DNA of 23,161 bases from Arthrobacter sp. (GTDB lineage Bacteria; Actinomycetota; Actinomycetes; Actinomycetales; Micrococcaceae). The notes beneath the pieces were generated by a model, which did no database searches, was not told the DNA's origin, and worked only from the letters and a program-made list of their open reading frames with translations. Shown piece by piece: positions 7,040 to 13,895 of this stretch. Each line of letters begins with the position of its first letter. Positions within the stretch are counted from its first letter, which is position 1. Position numbers and translations under genes: made by a program. Location of the stretch: positions 1-23,161 of the forward strand of contig JASLAA010000193.1 in the NCBI GenBank assembly GCA_030147325.1, in the 5' to 3' direction.

Positions 7040-7951
7040 ATGAGCCCAGAGCCAGCGAAGACGGACCGCACCGAAGCGCCCATCGGTATCTTCGACTCCG
7101 GGGTCGGGGGACTGACCGTCGCGAGAGCGGTCATCGACCAGCTGCCCCACGAATCGATCATGTACGTGGGTGACACCGCGAACGGTCCGTACGGCCCGCT
7201 CCCCATCGCCAGCGTGCGTGCCCATGCGCTCGGCGTGATGGACGAACTGGTGGACTCGGGCGTCAAGCTCCTCGTCATCGCCTGCAACTCGGCGTCCGCC
7301 GCCGTCCTCCGGGACGCCCGCGAACGCTACACGGCCAGGTATGGCATCCCGGTCATCGAGGTCATCCAGCCCGCGGTCCGCCGGGCGGTCGCTTCCACGC
7401 GCACGGGCCGTATCGGCGTGATCGGCACCTCCGCCACCGTAGGCTCCCGCGCCTACGACGACACCTTCGCCGCCGCGCCACACCTCGAGGTGACCTCCGT
7501 GGCATGCCCCGCCTTCGTCGAGTTCGTCGAGGCGGGCATCACCGGCGGCCCCGAGCTGCTGCGCACCGCCAAGGAATACCTGGCCCCGCTGAAGGCGGCC
7601 CGCGTCGACACCCTGGTCCTGGGGTGCACCCACTACCCGCTGCTGACAGGAGTGATCTCCTACGTCATGGGGGACGCCGTCACGCTGGTCTCGAGCGCCG
7701 AGGAGACGGCGAAGGACGTGTACCGCGCACTCGTGTCCCACGGGCTCGAGCGGGACAATTCCTCGCGGGCCGACCACCGTTTCATCGCGACGGGCGACGC
7801 CGGGAGATTCGAGGAACTGGCCCGGCGCTTCCTGGGCCCTGAAGTCCTCAGCGTCCAGCACGTGGATCACGTCGCGGCCCAGTACCCCACGGGTAGCATG
7901 GCCCGGATCACCCCCGAGATGATCGCCGCAGCCGGCTTCCCGGGCGCATGA
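7040..7951 (+). CDS. murI: Glutamate racemase
   Basis: This 303-residue cofactor-independent racemase makes D-glutamate for peptidoglycan. The two catalytic cysteines are C82 (IACNSAS) and C196 (LGCTHYP), with D19-S20 in the FDSGVGG motif at the substrate site. The ATG at 7040 follows GGAGG (7032-7036, short 3-nt spacer) and a TATTGT element (7025-7030), so initiation may be leaderless or nearly so. An upstream GTG at 6977 would add 21 residues without family similarity. Its TGA overlaps the next ATG (ATGA, 7948-7951), coupling it to the metallo-hydrolase gene. Confidence 0.95.
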   Translation: MSPEPAKTDRTEAPIGIFDSGVGGLTVARAVIDQLPHESIMYVGDTANGPYGPLPIASVRAHALGVMDELVDSGVKLLVIACNSASAAVLRDARERYTARYGIPVIEVIQPAVRRAVASTRTGRIGVIGTSATVGSRAYDDTFAAAPHLEVTSVACPAFVEFVEAGITGGPELLRTAKEYLAPLKAARVDTLVLGCTHYPLLTGVISYVMGDAVTLVSSAEETAKDVYRALVSHGLERDNSSRADHRFIATGDAGRFEELARRFLGPEVLSVQHVDHVAAQYPTGSMARITPEMIAAAGFPGA

Positions 7952-8745
7952 AGCTCACGATCGTCGGATGCAGCGGATCGTTCCCCGGACCGCAGTCCCC
8001 GGCCTCCTGCTACCTCCTCAGCGCTGAGTGGGAGGGCCGGACATGGCGGATCCTGCTGGATCTCGGCAACGGGTCCCTCGGCGCGCTGCAGCGGTACATG
8101 GACCTGCGCGAGATCGACGCCGTCTTCCTGTCACACCTCCACCCGGACCACTGCATGGACCTGTGCGGGCTCCATGTCGCCGTCCACTGGGATCCCGCGG
8201 GCTGGGGCCTGCCGCGGATCCCGGTCTGGGGGCCCGCCGCGACGGCCGACCGCATGGCCAGCGCCTACGGGCTGGAACTGGACCCCGGCATGCACGAGGA
8301 CTTCGACTTCCGTTCCTGGCGCGACCGCGATCCCGTCTCGGTCGGTCCTTTCACCATCACGCCGTACCAGGTCCTCCATCCCATCGAGGAGGCGTACGCG
8401 CTGCGCGTGGAGGTGGCCGAGCCGGACGCGCGGGGAGCCCTGCAACCTCACGTCCTCGCCTACTCCGGGGACACCGATTCCTGCGAGGGTCTGGTGGACG
8501 CCGCGCGTGACGCCGATATCTTCCTCTGTGAGGCGGCCTTCCACGAAGGCCGCGACGACGCGATCGAGGGCGTGCATCTCACGGGCAAGCGGGCTGGGGA
8601 CGTGGCGACGCGTGCCTCCGTCAAGCGCCTCCTGCTGACCCATCTGCCGGTGTGGAACGACGCGAACCTCGCTGTCAGCGAGGCCCGCCAGAGCTACGAC
8701 GGACACCTCGCGGTCGCCGTCGCCGGCGTCTCCTATACCGTCTGA
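7948..8745 (+). CDS. Metallo-beta-lactamase-fold phosphodiesterase-like hydrolase (Rv1339 type)
   Basis: This 265-residue protein has the metal-binding motif HLHPDH (63-68), further ligand candidates in YSGDTD (172-177) and H210, and H232 in THLPVWND. The N-terminus MKLTIVGCSGSFPGPQSPAS and the overall length match the family of M. tuberculosis Rv1339, which lies between murI and rph in the same order and has been reported to hydrolyse cyclic AMP. RNase Z-like proteins share the fold, so a general phosphodiesterase is the safe call and cAMP activity is inference. It overlaps murI by 4 nt. A hairpin directly follows the stop. No signal peptide. Confidence 0.88.
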   Translation: MKLTIVGCSGSFPGPQSPASCYLLSAEWEGRTWRILLDLGNGSLGALQRYMDLREIDAVFLSHLHPDHCMDLCGLHVAVHWDPAGWGLPRIPVWGPAATADRMASAYGLELDPGMHEDFDFRSWRDRDPVSVGPFTITPYQVLHPIEEAYALRVEVAEPDARGALQPHVLAYSGDTDSCEGLVDAARDADIFLCEAAFHEGRDDAIEGVHLTGKRAGDVATRASVKRLLLTHLPVWNDANLAVSEARQSYDGHLAVAVAGVSYTV

Positions 8746-8771
8746 CCCCGAGGGGCCGCAGCCCATCGGGG
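8746..8771 (+). terminator. Hairpin directly after the metallo-hydrolase stop
   Basis: CCCCGA (8746-8751) pairs with TCGGGG (8766-8771), and an inner GGG (8753-8755) pairs with CCC (8762-8764) across one mismatch and a 6-nt loop. It separates murI-hydrolase from the independent rph promoter. There is no T-run. Confidence 0.45.
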
Positions 8772-8809
8772 CGGGCACGCGTACCGGCGATCTCCCATGA
8801 GCTCCCCAC

Positions 8810-8815
8810 TAGACT
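8810..8815 (+). promoter_or_regulatory. -10 box of a leaderless promoter for rph
   Basis: TAGACT lies 7 nt before the ATG at 8823. The flanking sequence TAGACTGGGAGCC resembles that before the DUF3039 gene (TAGACTGGATCC). Confidence 0.65.
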
Positions 8816-8822
8816 GGGAGCC

Positions 8823-9614
8823 ATGACATCCGCGACATCCTCCTCCGTTCCTTCCGACGCCGGTACCGGGAAGCCACTGCTGCGCGCTGACGGGCGGACC
8901 CCCGACCAACTGCGGAACATCAGCATCACGCGCGGGTGGTCCAAGCAGGCGGAGGGGTCGGCGCTCATCGAGTTCGGCAACACCAGGGTCCTCTGCACAG
9001 CCTCGCTGACGAGCGGCGTTCCCCGCTGGTTGAAGGGCGAGGGTAAGGGCTGGGTCACTGCGGAGTACGCGATGCTTCCGCGCGCCACCAACACCCGCTC
9101 CGACCGCGAATCCGTGAAGGGCAAGATCGGTGGCAGGACCCACGAGATCTCGCGCCTCATCGGTCGCTCACTCCGCTCCATCATCGACACGAAGGCGCTG
9201 GGTGAGAACACCATCGTGCTCGACTGCGACGTCCTGCAGGCCGACGGCGGCACGAGGACGGCCGCGATCACCGGCGCCTACGTGGCGCTCGCTGACGCGA
9301 TCCGCTACGCCAAGGACAAGAAGCTCATCGCGGCCTCGGCCTCACCCCTGATCGACACCGTGGCGGCGATCAGTGTGGGAATCATCGACGGCATCCCCAT
9401 GCTCGACCTGCCCTATGTCGAGGACGTGCGCGCGGAGACGGACATGAACGTCGTCGTGACCGGATCCGGCAAGTTCGTCGAGGTGCAGGGAACGGCAGAG
9501 GGTGCGCCCTTCGACCGGGCCGAACTCGACGCCCTCCTGGACCTCGCACTGCTGGGCACCGCGCAGCTCGCTCAGATCCAGATCGACACCCTGCGGGACT
9601 CCTCGGGTGGCTGA
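8823..9614 (+). CDS. rph: Ribonuclease PH
   Basis: This 263-residue phosphorolytic 3'-exoribonuclease trims tRNA precursors; the family works as a hexameric ring. Landmarks are RADGRTPDQLR (21-31), TRVLCTASL (54-62), YAMLPRAT (82-89) and CDVLQADGGTRTAAITGA (135-152), the last containing the phosphate/active-site region. The first ~18 residues are a Ser/Thr-rich extension. The ATG at 8823 is chosen because of the TAGACT box 7 nt upstream. The gene overlaps the rdgB start by 8 nt, as expected for the conserved rph-rdgB pair. Confidence 0.96.
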   Translation: MTSATSSSVPSDAGTGKPLLRADGRTPDQLRNISITRGWSKQAEGSALIEFGNTRVLCTASLTSGVPRWLKGEGKGWVTAEYAMLPRATNTRSDRESVKGKIGGRTHEISRLIGRSLRSIIDTKALGENTIVLDCDVLQADGGTRTAAITGAYVALADAIRYAKDKKLIAASASPLIDTVAAISVGIIDGIPMLDLPYVEDVRAETDMNVVVTGSGKFVEVQGTAEGAPFDRAELDALLDLALLGTAQLAQIQIDTLRDSSGG

Positions 9615-10242
9615 TGGCCCCGAGCCACGGCTCGTCCTTGCAACCCGCAATCCAGGCAAGCTCCGTGAGCTCCGCGAGTTGCTGCGGGGTCAGGTGCCCG
9701 GGCTCGACGTCGACACTCAGGTCATCGACGCGGCAGCGGCCGGTGCGCCCGACGTCGTGGAGAGCGGCTCGACCTTCGAGGAGAACGCCCTGCTGAAGGC
9801 GGAGCAGACGGCACAGGCCACGGGGCTGGTCGCGGTCGCCGATGACTCCGGCCTGTCGGTCGACATCCTCGGCGGTGCGCCGGGTATCTTCTCCGCGAGA
9901 TGGGCCGGCAGGCACGGTGACGACGCCGCGAACCTGGAGCTCCTGCTCGCCCAGCTCTCCGACATCGGCGACGGGCGCCGTGGGGCGGCCTTCGTCTGCG
10001 CGGCGGCCCTCGCGCTCCCGGCCGACGGCGGGCGCGGAAACCACACCGAGCACGGTGAGTTGCGGGGCACCCTGCTGGCGGCTCCTCGGGGCGCGGGAGG
10101 CTTCGGCTACGACCCGATCCTCGTCCCGACCGGACTCGGTCGCAGTTGCGCCGAGCTCGCGCCCGAGGAGAAGAACGCCATCAGCCACCGGGGCATCGCC
10201 TTCAGGGCGCTGCTGCCACGCCTGGTCGACGCCCTGACCTGA
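9607..10242 (+). CDS. rdgB: RdgB/HAM1 family non-canonical purine NTP pyrophosphatase
   Basis: This 211-residue enzyme hydrolyses dITP, ITP and XTP to monophosphates and so keeps deaminated purines out of DNA and RNA. Family motifs are ATRNPGKLRELRELL (12-26), VADDSGLSVDILGGAPGIFSAR (78-98), GGFGYDP (164-170) and SHRGIAFRAL (193-202). GTG at 9607 is the only suitable in-frame start before the first conserved strand. It lies inside rph, so translation is coupled. A nearby ATG at 9614 is in the wrong frame. Confidence 0.95.
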   Translation: MADGPEPRLVLATRNPGKLRELRELLRGQVPGLDVDTQVIDAAAAGAPDVVESGSTFEENALLKAEQTAQATGLVAVADDSGLSVDILGGAPGIFSARWAGRHGDDAANLELLLAQLSDIGDGRRGAAFVCAAALALPADGGRGNHTEHGELRGTLLAAPRGAGGFGYDPILVPTGLGRSCAELAPEEKNAISHRGIAFRALLPRLVDALT

Positions 10243-10391
10243 GCAGCGACGTCCCGCCGGAACGCGTCAGCCACCACGATCAGCACCTGATGATCAGCAC
10301 CGAATAATCAGCCAGCACCACCAGAGCACAGGACCCGGCACTGCACGCCGGGCGTCCGAGGGGACGCACCACGAGAGGGACGGGTACCACC
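10243..10391 (+). promoter_or_regulatory. Structured 149-nt leader between rdgB and the DedA gene
   Basis: It holds a short direct repeat (10278-10319) with a perfect inverted repeat CTGATGATCAG (10287-10297). An AT-rich AATAAT (10303-10308) could serve as a -10. Two hairpins share a base: CCCGG/CCGGG (10334-10338 with 10348-10352) and GCGTCC/GGACGC (10352-10357 with 10362-10367, GAGG loop). Either hairpin could end the rdgB transcript or shape the DedA leader. Confidence 0.45.
10278..10319 (+). repeat. Threefold short direct repeat upstream of the DedA gene
   Basis: GATCAGCACC occurs at 10278-10287 and 10292-10301 (period 14). A degenerate third copy, AATCAGCCAGCACC, lies at 10306-10319. 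The repeat overlaps the inverted repeat CTGATGATCAG and could be a cooperative regulator-binding site. Confidence 0.6.
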
Positions 10392-11081
10392 GTGAGCATC
10401 ATCCAGACAGCCGAACCGGCACGGGTCGCCATGGCGACGACGACGTCGGACGGGTCCGCCCTCGGAAGCGTCACGGACTGGGCGGTCAACCTGATGGAGA
10501 CCATCGGGGCCCCGGGTGCCGGCATCGCCATCGCGCTCGAGAACCTCTTCCCCCCGCTGCCCAGCGAGGTGATCCTGCCGCTCGCCGGTTTCACCGCCAG
10601 CCGTGGGAATTTCTCGCTGTTCGAGGCGATCCTGTGGACGACTCTGGGGTCGGTGGTCGGCGCCTATGCGCTGTACGCCCTCGGCGCGTGGCTCGGGCGG
10701 GACAGGATGCGCAGGCTCGTCTCGAAGGTCCCCCTGATCGATATCGAGGATGTCGACAGGGTGGAGGAATGGTTCGAGCGGCACGGCTACCGGGCTGTCT
10801 TCTTCGGCCGCATGATCCCGCTGTTCCGGAGCCTGGTGTCCATCCCTGCAGGCATCGAGCGCATGCCGGTGGGTCGATTCCTGCTCCTCACCACGGCCGG
10901 CAGTCTCATCTGGAACTCGATCTTCGTCCTGGCCGGCTTCTACCTCGGGGAGAACTGGCACATCGTGGAGCAGTACGCGGGGACGTTCCAGCGGATCGTG
11001 ATCGTCGCCGTCGTGCTCTTCGCCCTGTACTTCGTCTTCTCCAAGGTGCGCAAGTACCGGGCGGGGAAGCGGATCCGGTGA
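10392..11081 (+). CDS. DedA family integral membrane protein
   Basis: This 229-residue protein has several hydrophobic helices and the DedA (SNARE-associated/VTT) signature. Conserved acidic residues E50 and E59 lie in ENLFPPLPSEVILPLAGF (50-67), followed by the re-entrant segment FFGRMIPLFRSLVSIPAG (137-154), whose arginines R140 and R146 are typical. The family is implicated in flipping or recycling polyprenyl- and phospho-lipids in the cytoplasmic membrane. The GTG start at 10392 lacks a close ribosome site (AGAGGG is 12 nt away); ATG at 10431 is an alternative that would drop 13 non-conserved residues. It converges with the HAD gene. Confidence 0.92.
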   Translation: MSIIQTAEPARVAMATTTSDGSALGSVTDWAVNLMETIGAPGAGIAIALENLFPPLPSEVILPLAGFTASRGNFSLFEAILWTTLGSVVGAYALYALGAWLGRDRMRRLVSKVPLIDIEDVDRVEEWFERHGYRAVFFGRMIPLFRSLVSIPAGIERMPVGRFLLLTTAGSLIWNSIFVLAGFYLGENWHIVEQYAGTFQRIVIVAVVLFALYFVFSKVRKYRAGKRIR

Positions 11082-11084
11082 CCC

Positions 11085-11108
11085 GCGCCGGCGGTCGCCG
11101 CTCGGCGC
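11085..11108. terminator. Possible hairpin between the DedA and HAD genes
   Basis: GCGCCG (11085-11090) pairs with CGGCGC (11103-11108), with an inner CGG/CCG stem. It lies in the 36-nt gap between two convergent stops. The stem is short and imperfect. Confidence 0.4.
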
Positions 11109-11117
11109 TGCCGTCTC

Positions 11118-11798
11118 CTACTCCTGGGACGAAGGGCTGACGCGGATCTGCGTCAGACCCGGACCGGCGCTCACGGCCGGGACGGCGGCCGGCGAGGTCG
11201 AGAGCATCCGGGAGAGGTCCGATGACGAATCGAAGAGCCGGGCGTCGAATCCGAGATCCAGCGCGGCCGCGATGTTCACCGGAGAATCGTCGATGAAGGT
11301 CACCATGTCGGGTGCCACGGCGAGCTCGGCCAGCACATGCCGGAAGATGTCGGCCGACGGCTTGACCAGCCTGAGCGACGAACTGAAGAAGAGGTGCTGG
11401 AACAGACTGGTCCAGGGGGCCTCGACGATCTGGGACACCATGGCCGTCGGCATGTTCGAGAGCAGGGCGAGGCGCTCGCCCCTCGCGTCGAGGTCCTCGA
11501 GGACATCCAGGGTCTCGAGGTTCGGATGCGACCACTGGTTCCGGTCGAGCATGTCGAGCCACGCCGCTGCTCCGGCACTGATGCATCGACCGCAGACCAG
11601 CGACCAGTACTCCTCCGAGGTCAGGGCTGCGGCGTCGTAGCCGTACCGGTGCTGCCAGTACGTCGACGTCGGCTGCTGCAGATCCGGAACACCCGTCGCT
11701 TCCGCCAGCAGCTCCCAGTCCTGGGGCGTCGGTGCCGTGGAGATCACATTGCCGTAATCGAAGAGGTACCACCGGCGGGAGCTGTCTGTGCGGGCCAT
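11118..11798 (-). CDS. HAD-like phosphatase (YihX/HAD4-like)
   Basis: This 226-residue protein of the haloacid dehalogenase superfamily has the nucleophile motif FDYGNVI (13-19; D14 nucleophile). Glycine replaces the usual second aspartate, as in E. coli YihX (FDLGNVI). Motif II is LLSNMPTAM (112-120), motif III lies in LVKPSADIFRHVL, and motif IV is TFIDDSPVNIAAA with two acidic residues. The substrate is probably a small phosphorylated metabolite; the YihX subfamily includes sugar phosphatases, but specificity cannot be read here. A serine-rich tail follows the core. The ATG has a TACCCT element 5 nt upstream (11804-11809), slightly closer than in other leaderless genes here. It is divergent from the exonuclease gene. 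Confidence 0.85.
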   Translation of the reverse strand: MARTDSSRRWYLFDYGNVISTAPTPQDWELLAEATGVPDLQQPTSTYWQHRYGYDAAALTSEEYWSLVCGRCISAGAAAWLDMLDRNQWSHPNLETLDVLEDLDARGERLALLSNMPTAMVSQIVEAPWTSLFQHLFFSSSLRLVKPSADIFRHVLAELAVAPDMVTFIDDSPVNIAAALDLGFDARLFDSSSDLSRMLSTSPAAVPAVSAGPGLTQIRVSPSSQE

Positions 11799-11881
11799 GG
11801 TTCAGGGTAGGGCCTGCCTGCGGGTCTGCGCTCCCCGGCAGGGATGAACGTTGGGTGAACGGGGAGCGGATGCGGCGGCGG

Positions 11882-11887
11882 TAAACT
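11882..11887 (+). promoter_or_regulatory. -10 box of a leaderless promoter for the exonuclease-BRCT gene
   Basis: TAAACT lies 7 nt before the GTG at 11895. An in-frame GTG at 11889 lies only 1 nt from the box, too close to be included in the transcript. Confidence 0.6.
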
Positions 11888-11894
11888 GGTGGAC

Positions 11895-12887
11895 GTGGGA
11901 ATAGCGTTCACGGCCATCGACTTCGAGACTGCGAACGGCTTCCGTGGCTCGCCGTGCGCCGTCGGACTGACCAAGGTCAGGGACGGTCGGGTCGTGGAGG
12001 AGGCCTCGTGGTTGATGCGCCCGCCCGTCGGTCACGACCACTTCGATGCACGGAACATCGCGATCCACGGCATCACCTCCCGGATGGTGGAGCACGCCCC
12101 CCGTTTCGGGGAGCTCTTCCCGGAGATCGGCGGCTTCATCGGATCCGACGTGCTGGTGGCGCACAATGCCGCGTTCGACCTCGGGGTGATCCGGTCCGCG
12201 CTCGAGGTCTCCGCACTCGCCGGCCCGTCGTGGGACTATGCCTGCACCGTGATCCTGTCCCGCAAGAGCTATTCGCTGCCGTCCTACTCGCTCCCGTTCG
12301 TCGCGGAAGCCGCCGGTGTTCCCCTGGTCAACCACCACGACGCGGTCGAGGACGCACGCGCCTGCGCCGGCATCATGATCGACATCGCTCGGCGCTCCGA
12401 AGCACCGACGGTGGCAGACGTCCTCGGGTGCTACAACCTGCCACTCTCACGGGCTGAGCCCTACGCGCCGGGGATCGACGACCTCTCGAAGGCCACGAGG
12501 AACGCACTTCAGCAGGGCTCGTCGCCATCGGGCTGGTCGGGCTGGCCGGAGGAGGGGGCGAACCCGCACGCCAATCCGCAGGCCGACCCGCGGCACCCGC
12601 TGTACGGGCAGACCGTCGTCTTCACGGGCACTCTCGGTATCTCGCGGCCACAGGCCAAGGAACAGGCCGCACGTCTCGGTGCCCAGCCCGCGAGTGCCGT
12701 GACCCGCAGGACAACGGTGCTCGTGGTCGGGGACGGGTTCGTGGCAGCGGATCTCCGGAGCGGACGCGTGACGGGTAAGGCACGCCGCGTGCTGGAGCTG
12801 CATGAACGGGGCCAGGCCATCGAGGTGCTGTCCGAGGAGGAGTTCCTGCAGCTCACCGGGGTGGGCCGGCCCGCCGGGAGCCGGTAG
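11895..12887 (+). CDS. DnaQ-like 3'-5' exonuclease with C-terminal BRCT domain
   Basis: This 330-residue protein has an N-terminal DEDDh exonuclease domain resembling DNA polymerase III epsilon. Its acidic residues are D9 and E11 (AIDFETA), D95 (AHNAAFDLGVI) and D153, with H148 (NHHDAVEDARA) as the catalytic histidine. A linker of about 60 residues (about 170-235), rich in Gly/Pro/Asn near its end, leads to a BRCT domain (about 236-320; GQTVVFTGTL, LGAQPASAVTRRTTVLVVGD). The BRCT resembles that of NAD-dependent DNA ligase, suggesting binding to DNA ends, nicks or a repair partner. It is probably an accessory proofreading or repair nuclease and not the replicative epsilon subunit. GTG at 11895 is chosen from promoter spacing. 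It converges with the dehydrogenase gene after only 20 nt. Confidence 0.9.
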   Translation: MGIAFTAIDFETANGFRGSPCAVGLTKVRDGRVVEEASWLMRPPVGHDHFDARNIAIHGITSRMVEHAPRFGELFPEIGGFIGSDVLVAHNAAFDLGVIRSALEVSALAGPSWDYACTVILSRKSYSLPSYSLPFVAEAAGVPLVNHHDAVEDARACAGIMIDIARRSEAPTVADVLGCYNLPLSRAEPYAPGIDDLSKATRNALQQGSSPSGWSGWPEEGANPHANPQADPRHPLYGQTVVFTGTLGISRPQAKEQAARLGAQPASAVTRRTTVLVVGDGFVAADLRSGRVTGKARRVLELHERGQAIEVLSEEEFLQLTGVGRPAGSR

Positions 12888-12907
12888 CTTCCGTTCGGAC
12901 AGCGGTT

Positions 12908-13822
12908 TCAGAACCGGAGGCTGATACCGGTGAGGTCGGCCGAGAGGTCGATGAGCCTCGACGCCGCGTTGCTCTCGCGTGCGTGCGGCTTCGCCGGGAC
13001 GAGGTCGGGCCGTCCGGTGAGCTGGAACCAGCCGTCGGGTCCGCAGTAGGCGCCGTTGGGCACACCGGCGTCGACCGTTGCGCGCACGAGTGGCCAGGCT
13101 CCTGCGTCCTTGCCCTGGGCGACCGGCTCCATGATCCTCCTGCGCCACGGTGCAGCATCCCTGTGGGCGGCGACACCGGAACGCTCCGGGGTGAACATAC
13201 CGAGTGCGAAGCCCGGATGCGCGACCACGCTCGTGGCCCTGCTGCGCGTCAGCTCCAGCCGTCGGGCCAGCTCGAAACCGAAGGCCATGACGGCGAGCTT
13301 GGACGTCGCGTAGGCGCGCGCACTCCGGTACGACGACGGCTGGAGGGACGACGGCGTCAGGCGTGCCCAGCGGTGGCTGATGCTGCCCAGGTGTACGATC
13401 CTCGCTCCGGAGGCGGACAGAGCCGGCAGCAGCAGCGCGATCAGGGCGTAGTGGCCGAGGTGGTTCGTTCCGAACTGGAGTTCGAAGCCGTCCGCCGTCG
13501 TCCGATGCTGCTTCGAGCCGACCACACCGGCATTGGCGAGCAGCCCGGTCAGCGGGCGTCCCGTGGCGATAGCGGCGGCGGCGGCCCGCACGGAGCCGAG
13601 GTCGGCGAGATCGAGGGGCTGGACGGTGACGTCGGCTCCCGGATGGAGCTCCTGGATGGCGCTGACCGCACGCGATGCCCGGTCCTCATTGCGGGACGCC
13701 AGAACGACGCTCGCACCCGCCCCCGCGAGCTGTTCGGAGGCGAAGTAGCCGAGACCGGCGTTCCCTCCGGTCACGAGGACGCGGTGACCGGCGAGCGGGG
13801 GGAGGGCGAGCGGGTTCCACAT
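12908..13822 (-). CDS. Short-chain dehydrogenase/reductase
   Basis: This 304-residue NAD(P)-dependent oxidoreductase has a Rossmann fold. The cofactor-binding motif is TGGNAGLG (18-25), followed by the structural motif NAG (97-99). The catalytic residues are the serine region at 147-149 (LGSIS), Y171 and K175 (YATSK). R44 (LASRN) suggests NADP preference. The overall pattern resembles the retinol-dehydrogenase/WW-oxidoreductase-like SDRs that attack hydrophobic alcohols or ketones. The substrate is unknown. The ATG follows TAGGCT by 6 nt, so it seems to be transcribed from its own leaderless promoter even though the ADP-ribosylglycohydrolase-like gene lies 73 nt upstream on the same strand. 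Confidence 0.9.
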   Translation of the reverse strand: MWNPLALPPLAGHRVLVTGGNAGLGYFASEQLAGAGASVVLASRNEDRASRAVSAIQELHPGADVTVQPLDLADLGSVRAAAAAIATGRPLTGLLANAGVVGSKQHRTTADGFELQFGTNHLGHYALIALLLPALSASGARIVHLGSISHRWARLTPSSLQPSSYRSARAYATSKLAVMAFGFELARRLELTRSRATSVVAHPGFALGMFTPERSGVAAHRDAAPWRRRIMEPVAQGKDAGAWPLVRATVDAGVPNGAYCGPDGWFQLTGRPDLVPAKPHARESNAASRLIDLSADLTGISLRF

Positions 13823-13828
13823 GCAGCC

Positions 13829-13834
13829 AGCCTA
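13829..13834 (-). promoter_or_regulatory. -10 box of a leaderless promoter for the dehydrogenase gene
   Basis: The minus strand reads TAGGCT, then 6 nt, then ATG (13822). Confidence 0.55.
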
Positions 13835-13895
13835 GGCGTTCACGGGTGGGTGCAGGCGGGTGCCGTCGGCTGGAGGTCGCGGTGGACTCGCCGGC

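Noticed and set aside
12913..12931. ACCGG/CCGGT hairpin at the exonuclease-dehydrogenase junction
   Set aside because: It is a 5-bp stem lying inside the dehydrogenase coding end. No stronger structure occurs in the 20-nt gap, so no terminator is called.
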